A DNA stretch of 64,000 nt from DASXUG01 sp036504995 (GCA_036504995.1 DASXUG010000015.1:1-64000); one strand, 5' to 3'; numbered from the stretch's first letter, positions 39,113 to 49,587 are shown. Numbers and translations are program-made. Notes: generated from the sequence alone by a model not told the origin.

Positions 39113-41482
39113 TTAAAACTTATATTCGGCGGTTAAGATGGCTTGTCTACGATTGCCTGGTGTACTAAAGTTACCATTGTCATACAGTGCATCGTAGTAG
39201 GTTTTATCTAACAGATTTTTCACGTTTAAGCGTAACGCCCATTTTTTCTCTTCATAGGCCACCATCGCGTCAATGCGTGCATAGCCTGGCAATCTGTTCG
39301 GGTCGAAACTACCTGTGGCAAATACGCCATTAGCTGCAGATGTTTGTGCTGCAGTTTGTGAAGGCACGTAACCATAACGCTCACCTTTTGCTTCAATGCC
39401 AGCGCCTATTTTCCAGTTATCAAGCAGAGAGTAAGTCGCCCAAACATTCAGTGTTGCATCGGGAGTGTTACGTGCTTGCTGACCGACAAACCGCGGGTCT
39501 GACACGGTAATAGCACCTGTCGTAGCATTCACATTCTCTGCAGCTTCTAAAATTTTAGCGTCCATTAATGACAAGCCTGCAAACACATTTAAGCGATCTG
39601 TGAGCTCACCTGAGAGTTCGAACTCAACACCATTGGTGCGACGTTTTTTGGTCAATATGGCAGCAGTAGCTTCTAGGTCAGCATTTCTCTCCCAATCCTT
39701 AGTGGTTGTGTAAATGGCAGTTCTAAATGCAAGGTCGCCATCACGTAACAACCACTTATGGCCTAACTCTAATGTTGTGCTGCGCTCTGGCGGTAATGGA
39801 GATGTCGTTAACTGATACAAATCTGCTGTCGGACTAAATGAATCGCTATAGCTTAAGTAGTAATGTTGCGTTTCAGACTGATGCCAAGATACGCCGGTGC
39901 GGTAGCTATTTTCACCGTAATTTAATTTTGGCGACGTTGAACTTGAGTAATTAGCACGTAGCTCATCACGGCGAACGCCTAATAAAACATCCCATTTTGG
40001 CGCAATCGTGACGGTATCTTGTGCATATACCGCATAGTTATCAGCTGTAAATTGATTGAGGCCAGCTCCTGTCAATGAGGCTACACCATCGTAGTACACA
40101 ATCCCGTTTGCATTTAATTGAGTGGTTGTAGGGTTAGTTAGATATGCTTGACCAGTAACAGGATTAAACGCTTGCAAACTATTCCGCTTCGAGTTTTCAT
40201 TCATATACTCTGCCCCACCTAAGAATTGATGCTTCATTCCAGCTAAATCGAACTTATTGCTATAGTCTGATTGCAGGGTGACAGTTTCATAGATTGAGGT
40301 TCTGGTGACATTGCCACCAACCGATCCATTACTGGTGGGGGTTAAGGTTGCGCTCGGTGTTTTTGCCCAATAACTGCGCTCATATTGCGCGGCTCTTAAT
40401 TGTGTACGCCACTCACTATCTTGGTCAAACTTATGGGTAAAAATCGCAGTAGTGATATTTGTATCACTGTTATCAAAGTTATTTGAGCTACCATAAAATG
40501 TTTTGTCATTAATCGCACTAGTACTAATTGGTGTTTTTCTCACAAATGAAATGCCGTAATCAGGAACATCGCGTGTTTTGGTATAAACATGATTTAGGAA
40601 AAACTCGTTATCAGTACCAATTCCAGCGCCAAAACTCAATGCAATGCCTTGTCGTTTTAGCTCAGGATGAGCACCATTTGAAGGGTTTGTGCGATAGGTT
40701 TCTTCGTCCCTATCCATGACATTAAGTCTGATGGCCATCGTGTCAGACAGTTTCTTATTAAAGTCTCCAGTTTCTTGATGATAACCATAATTACCAACAC
40801 TGCCTGTGACCACATTCTCGTCTTTCAACTTCGCCATTTTTGATACTTGATTAATCACGCCGCCCGCTTGTCCACGACCAAACAGCATTGCCGCAGAGCC
40901 GCGTAATACATCTACTTGTTCAAGGTTAAAAGTCTCGCGATTATATTGTGCGGTGTCTCGTATGCCATCTAGGTAAATATCACCGAAGGTATAAAAGCCG
41001 CGCAAATTGAAGTTGTCACCAGAACGACCACCTTCTGCCGCGTTAAAAGTAAGGCCTGAAACATTACGTAAAGCTTCTCTTAAAGTGCCTACCTGCTGAT
41101 CGTGCATCAAGTCATGCGTAATCGTTGTGATGGCTTGAGGAATATCTTGTGGGTCCTGCACGGTTTTTCCGACACGCGTTTTAGTGGCTTGATAGCTTTT
41201 CTTTTCAACTTCGCTACCAGCCTTTACGCTGACTTCTGGTAGCGTTTGTTCTTTGCTATTTTCTGCATTCGGCGTTTTGTCAGAGTTTGTAGTTTGCTGA
41301 GTTACGGCCTTTGCTTCTTCAGCATGTAAAGGCTGAGGAAGCACCAATGACGCCAATAAAGCTCCCAATGGAAAAGCATTCAATATTGGTTGTTTGTTCA
41401 TGCCTGCCGATTCGGCATTGAATATGCTGACAACTGCGTCAATTAACTGCTTACGCGGATAAAATTTATTTAATTTATTCAT
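39113..41482 (-). CDS. TonB-dependent catecholate siderophore receptor (Fiu/PiuA-like)
   Basis: Outer-membrane receptor of 789 residues. A long N-terminal region includes the signal peptide (ending LVLPQPLHA). The plug domain (~95-240) shows KTRVGKTVQDPQDIPQAIT, ALRNVSGLTFNA and GRGQAGGVINQVSK; a 22-strand barrel follows, ending in the terminal aromatic (LTAEYKF). The PiuC neighbour supports a catecholate siderophore, but no siderophore synthesis genes are in the window, so uptake of foreign siderophores is likely. A Fur box lies upstream. Confidence 0.95.
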   Translation of the reverse strand: MNKLNKFYPRKQLIDAVVSIFNAESAGMNKQPILNAFPLGALLASLVLPQPLHAEEAKAVTQQTTNSDKTPNAENSKEQTLPEVSVKAGSEVEKKSYQATKTRVGKTVQDPQDIPQAITTITHDLMHDQQVGTLREALRNVSGLTFNAAEGGRSGDNFNLRGFYTFGDIYLDGIRDTAQYNRETFNLEQVDVLRGSAAMLFGRGQAGGVINQVSKMAKLKDENVVTGSVGNYGYHQETGDFNKKLSDTMAIRLNVMDRDEETYRTNPSNGAHPELKRQGIALSFGAGIGTDNEFFLNHVYTKTRDVPDYGISFVRKTPISTSAINDKTFYGSSNNFDNSDTNITTAIFTHKFDQDSEWRTQLRAAQYERSYWAKTPSATLTPTSNGSVGGNVTRTSIYETVTLQSDYSNKFDLAGMKHQFLGGAEYMNENSKRNSLQAFNPVTGQAYLTNPTTTQLNANGIVYYDGVASLTGAGLNQFTADNYAVYAQDTVTIAPKWDVLLGVRRDELRANYSSSTSPKLNYGENSYRTGVSWHQSETQHYYLSYSDSFSPTADLYQLTTSPLPPERSTTLELGHKWLLRDGDLAFRTAIYTTTKDWERNADLEATAAILTKKRRTNGVEFELSGELTDRLNVFAGLSLMDAKILEAAENVNATTGAITVSDPRFVGQQARNTPDATLNVWATYSLLDNWKIGAGIEAKGERYGYVPSQTAAQTSAANGVFATGSFDPNRLPGYARIDAMVAYEEKKWALRLNVKNLLDKTYYDALYDNGNFSTPGNRRQAILTAEYKF

Positions 41483-41582
41483 TACATTTCCCTTAATTAG
41501 TAGCGTCCAATCTAACTTCCTTGGCTGGCTACCTTTAACGATAAAGGATGGCTGGCTGAATATTTGTGATAGATAATATTAA

Positions 41583-41602
41583 TGATAATGATTCTCATTA
41601 AA
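41583..41602 (-). promoter_or_regulatory. Fur box upstream of the iron operon
   Basis: TGATAATGATTCTCATTA (41583-41600) matches the Fur 7-1-7 pattern TGATAAT-N-ATTATCA in 13 of 14 paired positions. It is ~100 bp before the receptor start, so iron repression of the receptor-to-RidA run is expected. Confidence 0.85.
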
Positions 41603-41757
41603 ATAATCAACTAGTTTTTTATCAATAACGAATATATATAGGCGCTGATCTGCTTGATTTGTGCGAGATTAAGTTTGCTAGAAGGGCTTTCTGGTCAAGA
41701 CTTAGGTTGCCATGCTTATGGCTAGAATTTATAGCATGAGTGATTGTGCAGTTGTCC

Positions 41758-41779
41758 TTTGCCTAAGCGGATAGGCAAA
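41758..41779 (-). terminator. Stem-loop after the Anbu gene (possible terminator)
   Basis: TTTGCCTA (41758-41765) and TAGGCAAA (41772-41779) form a perfect 8-bp stem with a 6-nt loop, 27 nt past the Anbu stop codon. No T-run follows on the minus strand. The rest of 41483-41805 is promoter DNA with the Fur box and no gene. Confidence 0.5.
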
Positions 41780-41805
41780 AGACGCGATTCATGTAACTTT
41801 GCGGA

Positions 41806-42534
41806 TTATTTCCAATCAGGGCTGGGCAACTCTGAGAATACTTTTTTCAAACCCTCGCCCCAACCTTTGCGCACAGAAGCGTAATAGGGGTCTGATTCGG
41901 TAATGCGGTGTTGATCATTGGCTTTGAAGCTATCGGTGCGGTAGAGTAGTAAGTCAATAGGCGCGGCCACGGAGATATTACTGCGTATAGTTGAATCGAA
42001 AGAAATTAATATGCACTTTACAACGTCCATCATGTCGGTGTTGGCGCGCACTACGCGGTCAATAATCGGCTTGCCGTATTTGGTTTCACCGATTTGAAAG
42101 TATGGGGTCTCTGGGCAGCTTTCAATAAAGTTGCCAGCCGAGTAAATATTAAATAAACGCGGCCTTTCGCCTTTGATTTGCCCAGCAAGTAGCATGCTGG
42201 CATTAAAGTCTGTTTTTTGATTTTTGAGGTGTTCTGCATCGCGTTCAAACACTTTACGGATGGCATCGCCTACTAATTTTGCTGCTTCAAACATATTCGG
42301 CACATTATGCAAATGCGAGCCTTCATCTGCTTTTACCATTTCTCTCAGGCTGGTTACCACTGCTTGCGTAATGGCTAAGTTACCAGCCGTGAGTATAGTG
42401 ATGACGCGCTCATTCTCGACTTCAAAAATATTCATCTTTGGGAAAATCGCCACTTGATCTACCCCAGCATTGGTGCGGGTATCAGAGGCTAATACTAAAC
42501 CTTGGTCGAGCAATAGGGCAACGCAATAAGTCAT
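41806..42534 (-). CDS. Anbu proteasome-like peptidase
   Basis: 242 residues, an Ntn-hydrolase related to HslV and the 20S beta subunit. It begins MTYCVALLLDQGLVLASDTRTNAG; after removal of Met the catalytic Thr2 would be exposed, as in Anbu proteins, and the conserved Asp (SDTRT) and Lys (FPKMNIF) follow. GNLAITQAVVTSL and FDSTIRSNISVAAPIDLL are further hallmarks. It is divergent from a transglutaminase/ATP-grasp operon, the known Anbu neighbourhood. The natural substrate is not known; processing of peptides made by the neighbouring ligases has been proposed. Confidence 0.94.
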   Translation of the reverse strand: MTYCVALLLDQGLVLASDTRTNAGVDQVAIFPKMNIFEVENERVITILTAGNLAITQAVVTSLREMVKADEGSHLHNVPNMFEAAKLVGDAIRKVFERDAEHLKNQKTDFNASMLLAGQIKGERPRLFNIYSAGNFIESCPETPYFQIGETKYGKPIIDRVVRANTDMMDVVKCILISFDSTIRSNISVAAPIDLLLYRTDSFKANDQHRITESDPYYASVRKGWGEGLKKVFSELPSPDWK

Positions 42535-42730
42535 AATTTAACAGTAAAATGAAGGTGAAAGGATCAATCATACTCACGCCCTTAGCAGGCGACAACTCTA
42601 TTTATACATCTTATTCGAAAAAAGCGGATACTATTTGCATCGCGACAAGTAGCAATCATGTACTGGCATAAATCATGCTGATGATCATGAGATGTAGTCA
42701 TAATCTAGTTTGCGTCATTAAAGGGAAAAC

Positions 42731-45700
42731 ATGGCAATACGCGTAGCACTGCACCATAAAACCAGTTATCAATTTGATCGGCTTGTTAGCCTGTCACCGC
42801 ATGAGGTGCGCTTAAAGCCAGCCGCACATGCACGCACACCGATTTTGTCTTATTCGCTCACTGTTAATCCAGAAAAACACTTTATCAACTGGCAGCAAGA
42901 CCCTTACGGCAACTACATTGCCCGCTATGTATTCCCCGAAAAGGTGCGTGCGCTCGAGTTTACGGTTGATTTGGTGGCAGACATGACGGTCATCAATCCC
43001 TTTGATTTCTTTGTGGAAAAATATGCAGAGCACTATCCATTTCAATATACCGAGCAGCAAGCGGTCGAATTAAGTGCATATTTAAAGCCAGAACCAGTTT
43101 GTCAGCTATTGCAAGATTGGCTGATGGCCGCCAAGCGCGATGTGCTGAATCAAGAAATTAGTATTGCCAATTTTATGGTGGCGATTAATCAGCGTTTGCA
43201 AGCAGATATTGGCTACTTGGTGCGCATGGAGCCAGGCGTACAAACGCCTGAACAAACCCTGACAAACCGTACTGGTTCATGCCGAGACACGGCATGGTTG
43301 CTGGTGCAGATTATGCGCAATTTAGGTCTGGCCGCTAGGTTTGTGTCTGGTTATTTGATTCAACTGACAGCCGATATTAAAGCGCTAGATGGCCCTAGTG
43401 GGACCACGGTCGATTTTACCGATTTGCACGCATGGACGGAAATTTATATCCCTGGAGCGGGTTGGGTAGGTATGGATCCGACTTCTGGTTTGTTGACAGG
43501 CGAAGGTCATATACCACTTGCTTGTACGGCCGTGCCATCGTCTGCTGCCCCAATTACGGGTTTTACCGATATTTGCGAAACACAGTTTGCGCATGAAATG
43601 ACGATCACGCGTATCCATGAAGACCCACGCGTGACCAAACCTTATAGCGAGGAGGATTGGCTTAAAATCGATAAGCTCGGCAGTAAAGTCGATGCTGATC
43701 TCAAAAAACAAGATGTGCGTTTGACACAAGGCGGCGAGCCCACTTTTGTGTCGATAGACGATATGGAAGGGGCAGAGTGGAACACGCTGGCGCATGGTGA
43801 GAAAAAGCGTGAGCTATCAGGCAAACTAGCCATTAAGTTGAAGGAGTATTTTGCCAAAGGTGGCATGCTGCATTACGGACAAGGTAAGTGGTACCCAGGA
43901 GAGCCGCTACCACGTTGGGCGATTAATATCTATTGGCGCACCGATGGCAAGCCAATGTGGCGTGACGCGAGCTTGTTTTCTGATGAAGCCGTTACTGACA
44001 ATTACAGCCTAAAAGAAGCCACCGCTTTTGCCGATAAATTAGCCGAAACTTTGGGATTTCCTAAAGCGTGTTTAATTCCAGCCTATGAAGATGTGCTGGC
44101 GCAAGTGCAGTTTGAGGAAAAACTGCCCGAAAATATCGACCCACTTAAAGCCAACTTAAAAGATAGTGAAGAGCGCCGTCGTTTAGCGCGTCTGCTTGAA
44201 ACGGGTTTGGACAGTATTGTGGGCTATATTATGCCGATTAAGCCAGTTGAAACTAAAAAAGCTGGCCATTGGCTGACCAGCCAGTGGCCGCTCAAGCGTG
44301 AGCATTTGTACTTGCTTACGGGTGATTCGCCTATGGGCTTGCGTTTGCCATTGGCATCTTTGCCTTGGGTGTTGCCAGAAGATATGGAGCCAGAGTTTCC
44401 AGTTGACCCGTTCGATACTCGCGCAGACCTAAACGATGAAGCAAAAATCAACGTAAAAACCAAACACAAAACGCCTAAACCATTGCCGCGTGAAGTGATA
44501 CATACCGCATTGTGTGTACAAGTGCGTAATGGCCGCCTGCATGTATTTATGCCGCCAGTAAGTCGCCTAGAAGATTATTTGGCACTCGTTGCAGCCATCG
44601 AGGATACAGCAGCAGCGCTTAATTTGAAATTGTGGTTGGAAGGCTATACCCCACCACGTGATGCACGCATTCAGTTACTAAGCGTGACGCCGGATCCTGG
44701 TGTGATAGAGGTAAATATACACCCTGCAGCCAGTTGGAAAGATTTGGTCAGCAACATCACGCTGCTTTATGAAGAAGCACGGCAAACCAGACTCGGTACA
44801 GAGAAGTTTATGCTGGACGGTCGCCATACGGGAACGGGTGGCGGCAACCATGTCACGCTTGGCGGCGCAACGCCTGCGGATAGCCCCATGTTACGCAGGC
44901 CCGATGTACTGAAAAGTCTGATTAGCTATTGGCAAAATCACCCCGCCTTATCTTACTTATTTTCAGGCACATTTATTGGCCCCACCAGCCAAGCACCACG
45001 TGTAGACGAAGCGCGTGATGATAACCTGTACGAACTCGCCATCGCCTTTCAACAAATGGATAAAGTGCTGCCTGATATGGCAGAAAGTGAACGCCCGTGG
45101 TTGGTAGATAGATTGTTGCGTAACTTATTAATTGATCTTACAGGCAATACGCATCGCTCGGAGTTTTCAATTGATAAATTATACTCACCCGATAGCCCCA
45201 CAGGGCGCTTAGGTTTGGTGGAGTTCCGTGCTTTTGAAATGCCGCCGCATGCGCGCATGAGCTTGTTACAAAGCCTGTTGTTAAGAGCGCTGGTTGCACG
45301 TTTTTGGAAGGAGCCATACCAAGGCAAACTCATTCATTGGGGTACCGAGCTGCACGACCGTTGGATGTTGCCGCATTTTGTCGCGCAAGATATTGCCGAT
45401 GTGGTGCAAGATTTACGCGATTATGGCTACAAGTTTGAAAAACACTGGTTTGATCCGTTTGTAGAGTTCCGTTTTCCGCGCTATGGCACGGTGGCTTATC
45501 AGGGCGTTGAGTTAGAGTTACGCCAAGCGATTGAGCCATGGAACGTACTTGGTGAGGAGATGAGCGGCGGTGGTACAGCGCGTTATGTGGATTCATCCGT
45601 CGAGCGCATGCAATTACGCGTGCGAGGCTTAACGGATGGCCGGCATATTGTTACCTGCAATGGTCGCCCCTTGCCACTACAGCCGACTGGCACTGCAGGC

Positions 45701-46018
45701 GAGTACGTCGCTGGGGTGCGATTCAGGGCATGGGCGCCATGGTCTGCATTGCACCCCACTATCGGCGTGCAAGCGCCATTAGTGTTTGATTTGGTCGACA
45801 CCTGGAGTAGTCGCGCGATTGGTGGCTGTACTTACCATGTATCACACCCAGGTGGGCGTAACTACGACACTTTTCCTATTAATGCAAACGAAGCCGAAGC
45901 GCGCCGATTTGCTAGATTTTGGGGTTATGGGCATACGCCAGGTAAGGTGGATGTACCAGAGCAAGAGCGCAATCCGCGCTTCCCATTCACTTTGGATTTA
46001 CGCTGGCAAATGACCTAA
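42731..46018 (+). CDS. Large transglutaminase-like protein with DUF2126 domain
   Basis: 1095 residues. An N-terminal bacterial transglutaminase N domain (VALHHKTSYQFDRLVSLSPHEVRL) precedes the cysteine protease-like core: Cys in NRTGSCRDTAWLLVQ (~177-191), His in DLHAWTEIYIPG (~232-243) and Asp in GMDPTSG. Residues ~300-1095 are the DUF2126 part (VRLTQGGEPTFVSIDD; GRHTGTGGGNHVTLGG; GLVEFRAFEMPPH), which resembles COOH-NH2 ligases. It probably makes or cuts isopeptide bonds in the Anbu system. First gene of a three-gene run. Confidence 0.93.
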   Translation: MAIRVALHHKTSYQFDRLVSLSPHEVRLKPAAHARTPILSYSLTVNPEKHFINWQQDPYGNYIARYVFPEKVRALEFTVDLVADMTVINPFDFFVEKYAEHYPFQYTEQQAVELSAYLKPEPVCQLLQDWLMAAKRDVLNQEISIANFMVAINQRLQADIGYLVRMEPGVQTPEQTLTNRTGSCRDTAWLLVQIMRNLGLAARFVSGYLIQLTADIKALDGPSGTTVDFTDLHAWTEIYIPGAGWVGMDPTSGLLTGEGHIPLACTAVPSSAAPITGFTDICETQFAHEMTITRIHEDPRVTKPYSEEDWLKIDKLGSKVDADLKKQDVRLTQGGEPTFVSIDDMEGAEWNTLAHGEKKRELSGKLAIKLKEYFAKGGMLHYGQGKWYPGEPLPRWAINIYWRTDGKPMWRDASLFSDEAVTDNYSLKEATAFADKLAETLGFPKACLIPAYEDVLAQVQFEEKLPENIDPLKANLKDSEERRRLARLLETGLDSIVGYIMPIKPVETKKAGHWLTSQWPLKREHLYLLTGDSPMGLRLPLASLPWVLPEDMEPEFPVDPFDTRADLNDEAKINVKTKHKTPKPLPREVIHTALCVQVRNGRLHVFMPPVSRLEDYLALVAAIEDTAAALNLKLWLEGYTPPRDARIQLLSVTPDPGVIEVNIHPAASWKDLVSNITLLYEEARQTRLGTEKFMLDGRHTGTGGGNHVTLGGATPADSPMLRRPDVLKSLISYWQNHPALSYLFSGTFIGPTSQAPRVDEARDDNLYELAIAFQQMDKVLPDMAESERPWLVDRLLRNLLIDLTGNTHRSEFSIDKLYSPDSPTGRLGLVEFRAFEMPPHARMSLLQSLLLRALVARFWKEPYQGKLIHWGTELHDRWMLPHFVAQDIADVVQDLRDYGYKFEKHWFDPFVEFRFPRYGTVAYQGVELELRQAIEPWNVLGEEMSGGGTARYVDSSVERMQLRVRGLTDGRHIVTCNGRPLPLQPTGTAGEYVAGVRFRAWAPWSALHPTIGVQAPLVFDLVDTWSSRAIGGCTYHVSHPGGRNYDTFPINANEAEARRFARFWGYGHTPGKVDVPEQERNPRFPFTLDLRWQMT

Positions 46019-46111
46019 CATGCCGCGTGTAAATGTTGAATTTGTAAGTTTTAACAATCGGGGTAGTGCTTTTCGCTTTGCATTTATAGAGCGAGGCATT
46101 ATCCTAGTCAT

Positions 46112-48700
46112 ATGTTGCAATCGTCACTCAACTTAGCCCCTAGTCATAGCGATCACTATAACGAATTGCTAGATCATAACGGCATGCCACGTTCCCACTG
46201 GCAGGCTTGCATGCAAACGCTCGCCAATGAAGATCCCGCGCAGATGCGTCAACGCGTGGAGGCGGTGCGCCGCCAAGTGCGTGATAACGGTGTAACCTAC
46301 AATGTTTATCATGATACCGATGGTCTGCAACGCCCGTGGGGTCTGGATGTGCTGCCATTTATTCTGCCGCATGAAGAGTGGGCACAAATCTCAGCAGCGG
46401 TAGTACAGCGTGCTACCTTGATGAATGCTATTTTGCTCGATATTTATGGTGAGCAACGCATACTCAACGATGGTTTATTACCTGCTGAACTGATTCACGG
46501 ACACGCGGGTTTTTTGCGTCCCTGCCATGGTGTGCAGCATTTAGATAACATTGCTTTGCACTCTTACGCGGTGGATATTGCGCGCGCACCGAATGGCAAG
46601 TGGTGGGTTGTTTCAGATCGAACGCAGGCGCCAACAGGTGCCGGCTATGCACTTGAGAATCGCACGATTATTTCAAGTGCTTTTCCAGAGTTATTCCGCG
46701 ATTTAAATATTCAACGTCTAAGTGGTTTCTTCAGCAGTATGCGCGATAGCCTATCCCACTGGGGTAGACAATGCGCGCAAAAACAGCATCAAGCTAACCC
46801 AAGTGTTGAGCCTTTGAGTGTAGGTGAGCAACCACTTATCGTGATCCTTACACCTGGCCCTTTTAATGAAACCTATCATGAGCAATCCTACTTGGCGGGG
46901 TATCTGGGTTTCCCGCTGGTGCAGGGTAATGATCTTACCGTGCGTAATGGTGTGGTGCTACTTAAAACCATTTCAGGGCTTAAGCCAGTACACGTAATTT
47001 TACGCAGGCTGGATGATGATTTTTGCGACCCGCTTGAATTAAATGCGAGTTCATTGCTAGGGGTGTCGGGATTAACTGAAGTGGTACGCCAAGGGCATGT
47101 GCTGATTGCAAACTCGCTAGGCTCCAATATTTTGCAATCGGGTGCATTGTTAGGGTTTTTACCAGCGCTAAGCCAGCGTTTGATGGGGCAAAGTTTGTTG
47201 ATGCCATCGGTGGCCACTTGGTGGTGTGGTCAAGCTAACGCCCTTGAAACGGTGATCTCAAATTTACATCGGCTAGTCATTAAGCCCGCGTTTCCGCAAA
47301 TACAGGAGTTCCCGATTTTTGGGGAAGATCTTAACGCACAAGCACGTGAAGCCCTGATACAAAAACTACGGACTGCACCGCAAAACTATATTGCCCAAGA
47401 GTTAGTGAAAATCTCAGAAGCGCCAGTATGGAACAATGCGCATAACCAGCAAATGCATCAATCAACCTTAGATGTATTAGCCGTGGGCCTGCGTGTGTAC
47501 GCCTGTGCTACCCCAAATGGCTATGTGGTAATGCCAGGCGGCTTGACGCGCGTGGCCAGTGGTGTGGATGAGCGAGTGATTACGATGCAGCGCGGTGGCG
47601 TTAGTAAAGATACTTGGATCACCTCGCCCTATATATCCAGTCAATTTAGTCTGCTACGCAAAACCACTTCTAGTAAAGATTTAGTGCGCGGGAATACACA
47701 TCTTTCTAGCCGTATGGTAGAAAACCTATTCTGGTTTGGGCGTTATACCGTGCGTAACACGCTTATATCACGTTTGCTGCGCACTGCGATTCGCTTTCTA
47801 TTAGAGTTTACAGCCGAGCATCGAGCGATAGAGTGGCCAGCGGTGCATCATTTGTGTATTTGGTATAGCCTAATGCCGCTCATCAAAGAAAACGATGATG
47901 AAGATGAGTCTTTGCCTGTCGAGCACAAAGCTTTGACAGATGAAGAGATCGAAAATCTTCTTATCAAAGCGGTATTTTCAAAAGACAGCATCAGCCTTGC
48001 AGGTAATATTCAGCAGTTTTTTCAACTGACATTTAATTTGCGTGAGCGCCTTTCAAGCGATAACTGGCGTATCGTCAACCAAATGGCCCAGCGCGTTAAG
48101 CAAGTTGAAGCTAAGCCAACGATCGCGCAAACACTCACGTATTTAGACGAAACCACTAGTTCGCTGATTACGCTCACGGGTTTTACCCTTGATGGCATGA
48201 CGCGTGATCAAGGCTGGCGTTTTATGTCCATCGGTCGTCGTATTGAGCGCCTACAGTTCCTCTCCACACTGTTGCAACAAGCGCTCGCTATGCCTGCTGA
48301 GAGTAACTTAGATTGGCTACTAGAACTCACTGATAGCATTGTGACGTACCGCGCGCGCTACTCAGCTCAGCCAGAGTGGTTACCCGTGCTGGATTTGTTA
48401 TTAATGGATGAAAACAACCCTAACTCCATGATATTCCAGATAAAAGGCTTGATTAAGTATTTGGCTGAAATTTCAAACACTCACCTTCAAGCGGGTGAAC
48501 CAACGCGATTTGAAGATGATTTAACCAAATGTTTAAATACGCTTAATGCCTTTGATCCAGATTTAGTGCTCTATCATGGCAGTGCTATGCTGGTTACTTG
48601 GCTGAGCCATACCTACAAAGCGAGCATCGACATTTCAGATCGCCTTAGTTTGCGCTTCTTTAGTTACAGCGGCATCCCCACGGCAAAGCGTCAGTCATGA
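46112..48700 (+). CDS. Circularly permuted ATP-grasp fused to alpha-E domain
   Basis: 862 residues. The N-terminal ~480 residues are the permuted type 2 ATP-grasp (DUF404/DUF407): NGVTYNVYHDTDG, PFILPHEEW, SVATWWCGQ and YVVMPGGLTRVAS. The C-terminal ~330 residues are the alpha-E domain (DUF403): SSRMVENLFWFGRYTVRNTL, DGMTRDQGWRFMSIGRRIERLQFL. In many genomes these are two genes; here they are fused. It is predicted to be an ATP-dependent carboxylate-amine ligase making a short peptide or tag, with the surrounding transglutaminases and Anbu as partners. Confidence 0.93.
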   Translation: MLQSSLNLAPSHSDHYNELLDHNGMPRSHWQACMQTLANEDPAQMRQRVEAVRRQVRDNGVTYNVYHDTDGLQRPWGLDVLPFILPHEEWAQISAAVVQRATLMNAILLDIYGEQRILNDGLLPAELIHGHAGFLRPCHGVQHLDNIALHSYAVDIARAPNGKWWVVSDRTQAPTGAGYALENRTIISSAFPELFRDLNIQRLSGFFSSMRDSLSHWGRQCAQKQHQANPSVEPLSVGEQPLIVILTPGPFNETYHEQSYLAGYLGFPLVQGNDLTVRNGVVLLKTISGLKPVHVILRRLDDDFCDPLELNASSLLGVSGLTEVVRQGHVLIANSLGSNILQSGALLGFLPALSQRLMGQSLLMPSVATWWCGQANALETVISNLHRLVIKPAFPQIQEFPIFGEDLNAQAREALIQKLRTAPQNYIAQELVKISEAPVWNNAHNQQMHQSTLDVLAVGLRVYACATPNGYVVMPGGLTRVASGVDERVITMQRGGVSKDTWITSPYISSQFSLLRKTTSSKDLVRGNTHLSSRMVENLFWFGRYTVRNTLISRLLRTAIRFLLEFTAEHRAIEWPAVHHLCIWYSLMPLIKENDDEDESLPVEHKALTDEEIENLLIKAVFSKDSISLAGNIQQFFQLTFNLRERLSSDNWRIVNQMAQRVKQVEAKPTIAQTLTYLDETTSSLITLTGFTLDGMTRDQGWRFMSIGRRIERLQFLSTLLQQALAMPAESNLDWLLELTDSIVTYRARYSAQPEWLPVLDLLLMDENNPNSMIFQIKGLIKYLAEISNTHLQAGEPTRFEDDLTKCLNTLNAFDPDLVLYHGSAMLVTWLSHTYKASIDISDRLSLRFFSYSGIPTAKRQS

Positions 48701-49587
48701 TACATTACAGCGTAGTACATGAAACCAAGTACAAATACGACTACAACGCTACGTTGTCGCAGCAAATGCTGCATATGAAGCCGCGTGAATTTGAGCTGCA
48801 GCAATGCGTGTCGAATCAGTTAACGGTCAGCCCTACGCCAAATGAATCCATCGAACGCAATGATTATTTTGGTAATGTGACCAACTGCATCGCTATTCTC
48901 ACGCCGCATAAAGAGCTCACGGTATTGTCTGAATCAACAGTGATACTAGGCCCACGCCCAAGACTACAACAGTTAATGCATAGCCCTGCTTGGGAAAGCG
49001 TCAAATTTACCCTTAACACCGATCATCATCAACATAAGCAAGTGATGACCTATCGCTTTAACTCCCCCAATGTGCCGTGCAATGATGCCTTGGCCGCCTA
49101 TGCCATGCCTAGCTTTTGGGCGGGTCGTCCGATTGTTGAGGCCGCGTTTGACCTTACCCAGCGCATTTTCAGAGAGTTTGAATTCGACCCAGATGCCACC
49201 GATGTATCCACCCCGCTCAATGAAGTGTTAGCTGGTCGTCGCGGCGTGTGTCAGGACTTTGCCCATCTGATGATAGGCTGTTTACGCTCCATTGGTTTAG
49301 CCTGTCGCTATGTCAGTGGCTATATATTAACCACCCCACCTGTAGGCAAGCCAAGGCTGGTTGGCGCAGATGCATCACACGCATGGGTTTCCGTGTATTG
49401 CCCTATCTATGGATGGGTAGATTTTGACCCAACCAATAATTGTCTGGTGCAAAATGAACATATCACCGTGGCATGGGGGAGGGATTTTAGTGATGTATCA
49501 CCGATGCGTGGGGTAGTGTTGGGTGGGGGTAAGCAGCATTTGAAAGTTAGTGTTACGGTGACGCCGCTGGAGGAAGTTTATAGTTAG
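48697..49587 (+). CDS. Transglutaminase-like cysteine protease family protein
   Basis: 296 residues with the N domain (YSVVHETKYKYDYNATLSQQ) and the core: catalytic Cys in GRRGVCQDFAHLMIGCLRS (~181-199), His in DASHAWVSVYCPIYGW (~226-241) and Asp in FDPTNN. It is half the size of the 42731 protein and lacks DUF2126. It overlaps the ATP-grasp gene by 4 bp (ATGA), showing coupling. Last gene of the Anbu-linked operon. Confidence 0.93.
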   Translation: MIHYSVVHETKYKYDYNATLSQQMLHMKPREFELQQCVSNQLTVSPTPNESIERNDYFGNVTNCIAILTPHKELTVLSESTVILGPRPRLQQLMHSPAWESVKFTLNTDHHQHKQVMTYRFNSPNVPCNDALAAYAMPSFWAGRPIVEAAFDLTQRIFREFEFDPDATDVSTPLNEVLAGRRGVCQDFAHLMIGCLRSIGLACRYVSGYILTTPPVGKPRLVGADASHAWVSVYCPIYGWVDFDPTNNCLVQNEHITVAWGRDFSDVSPMRGVVLGGGKQHLKVSVTVTPLEEVYS

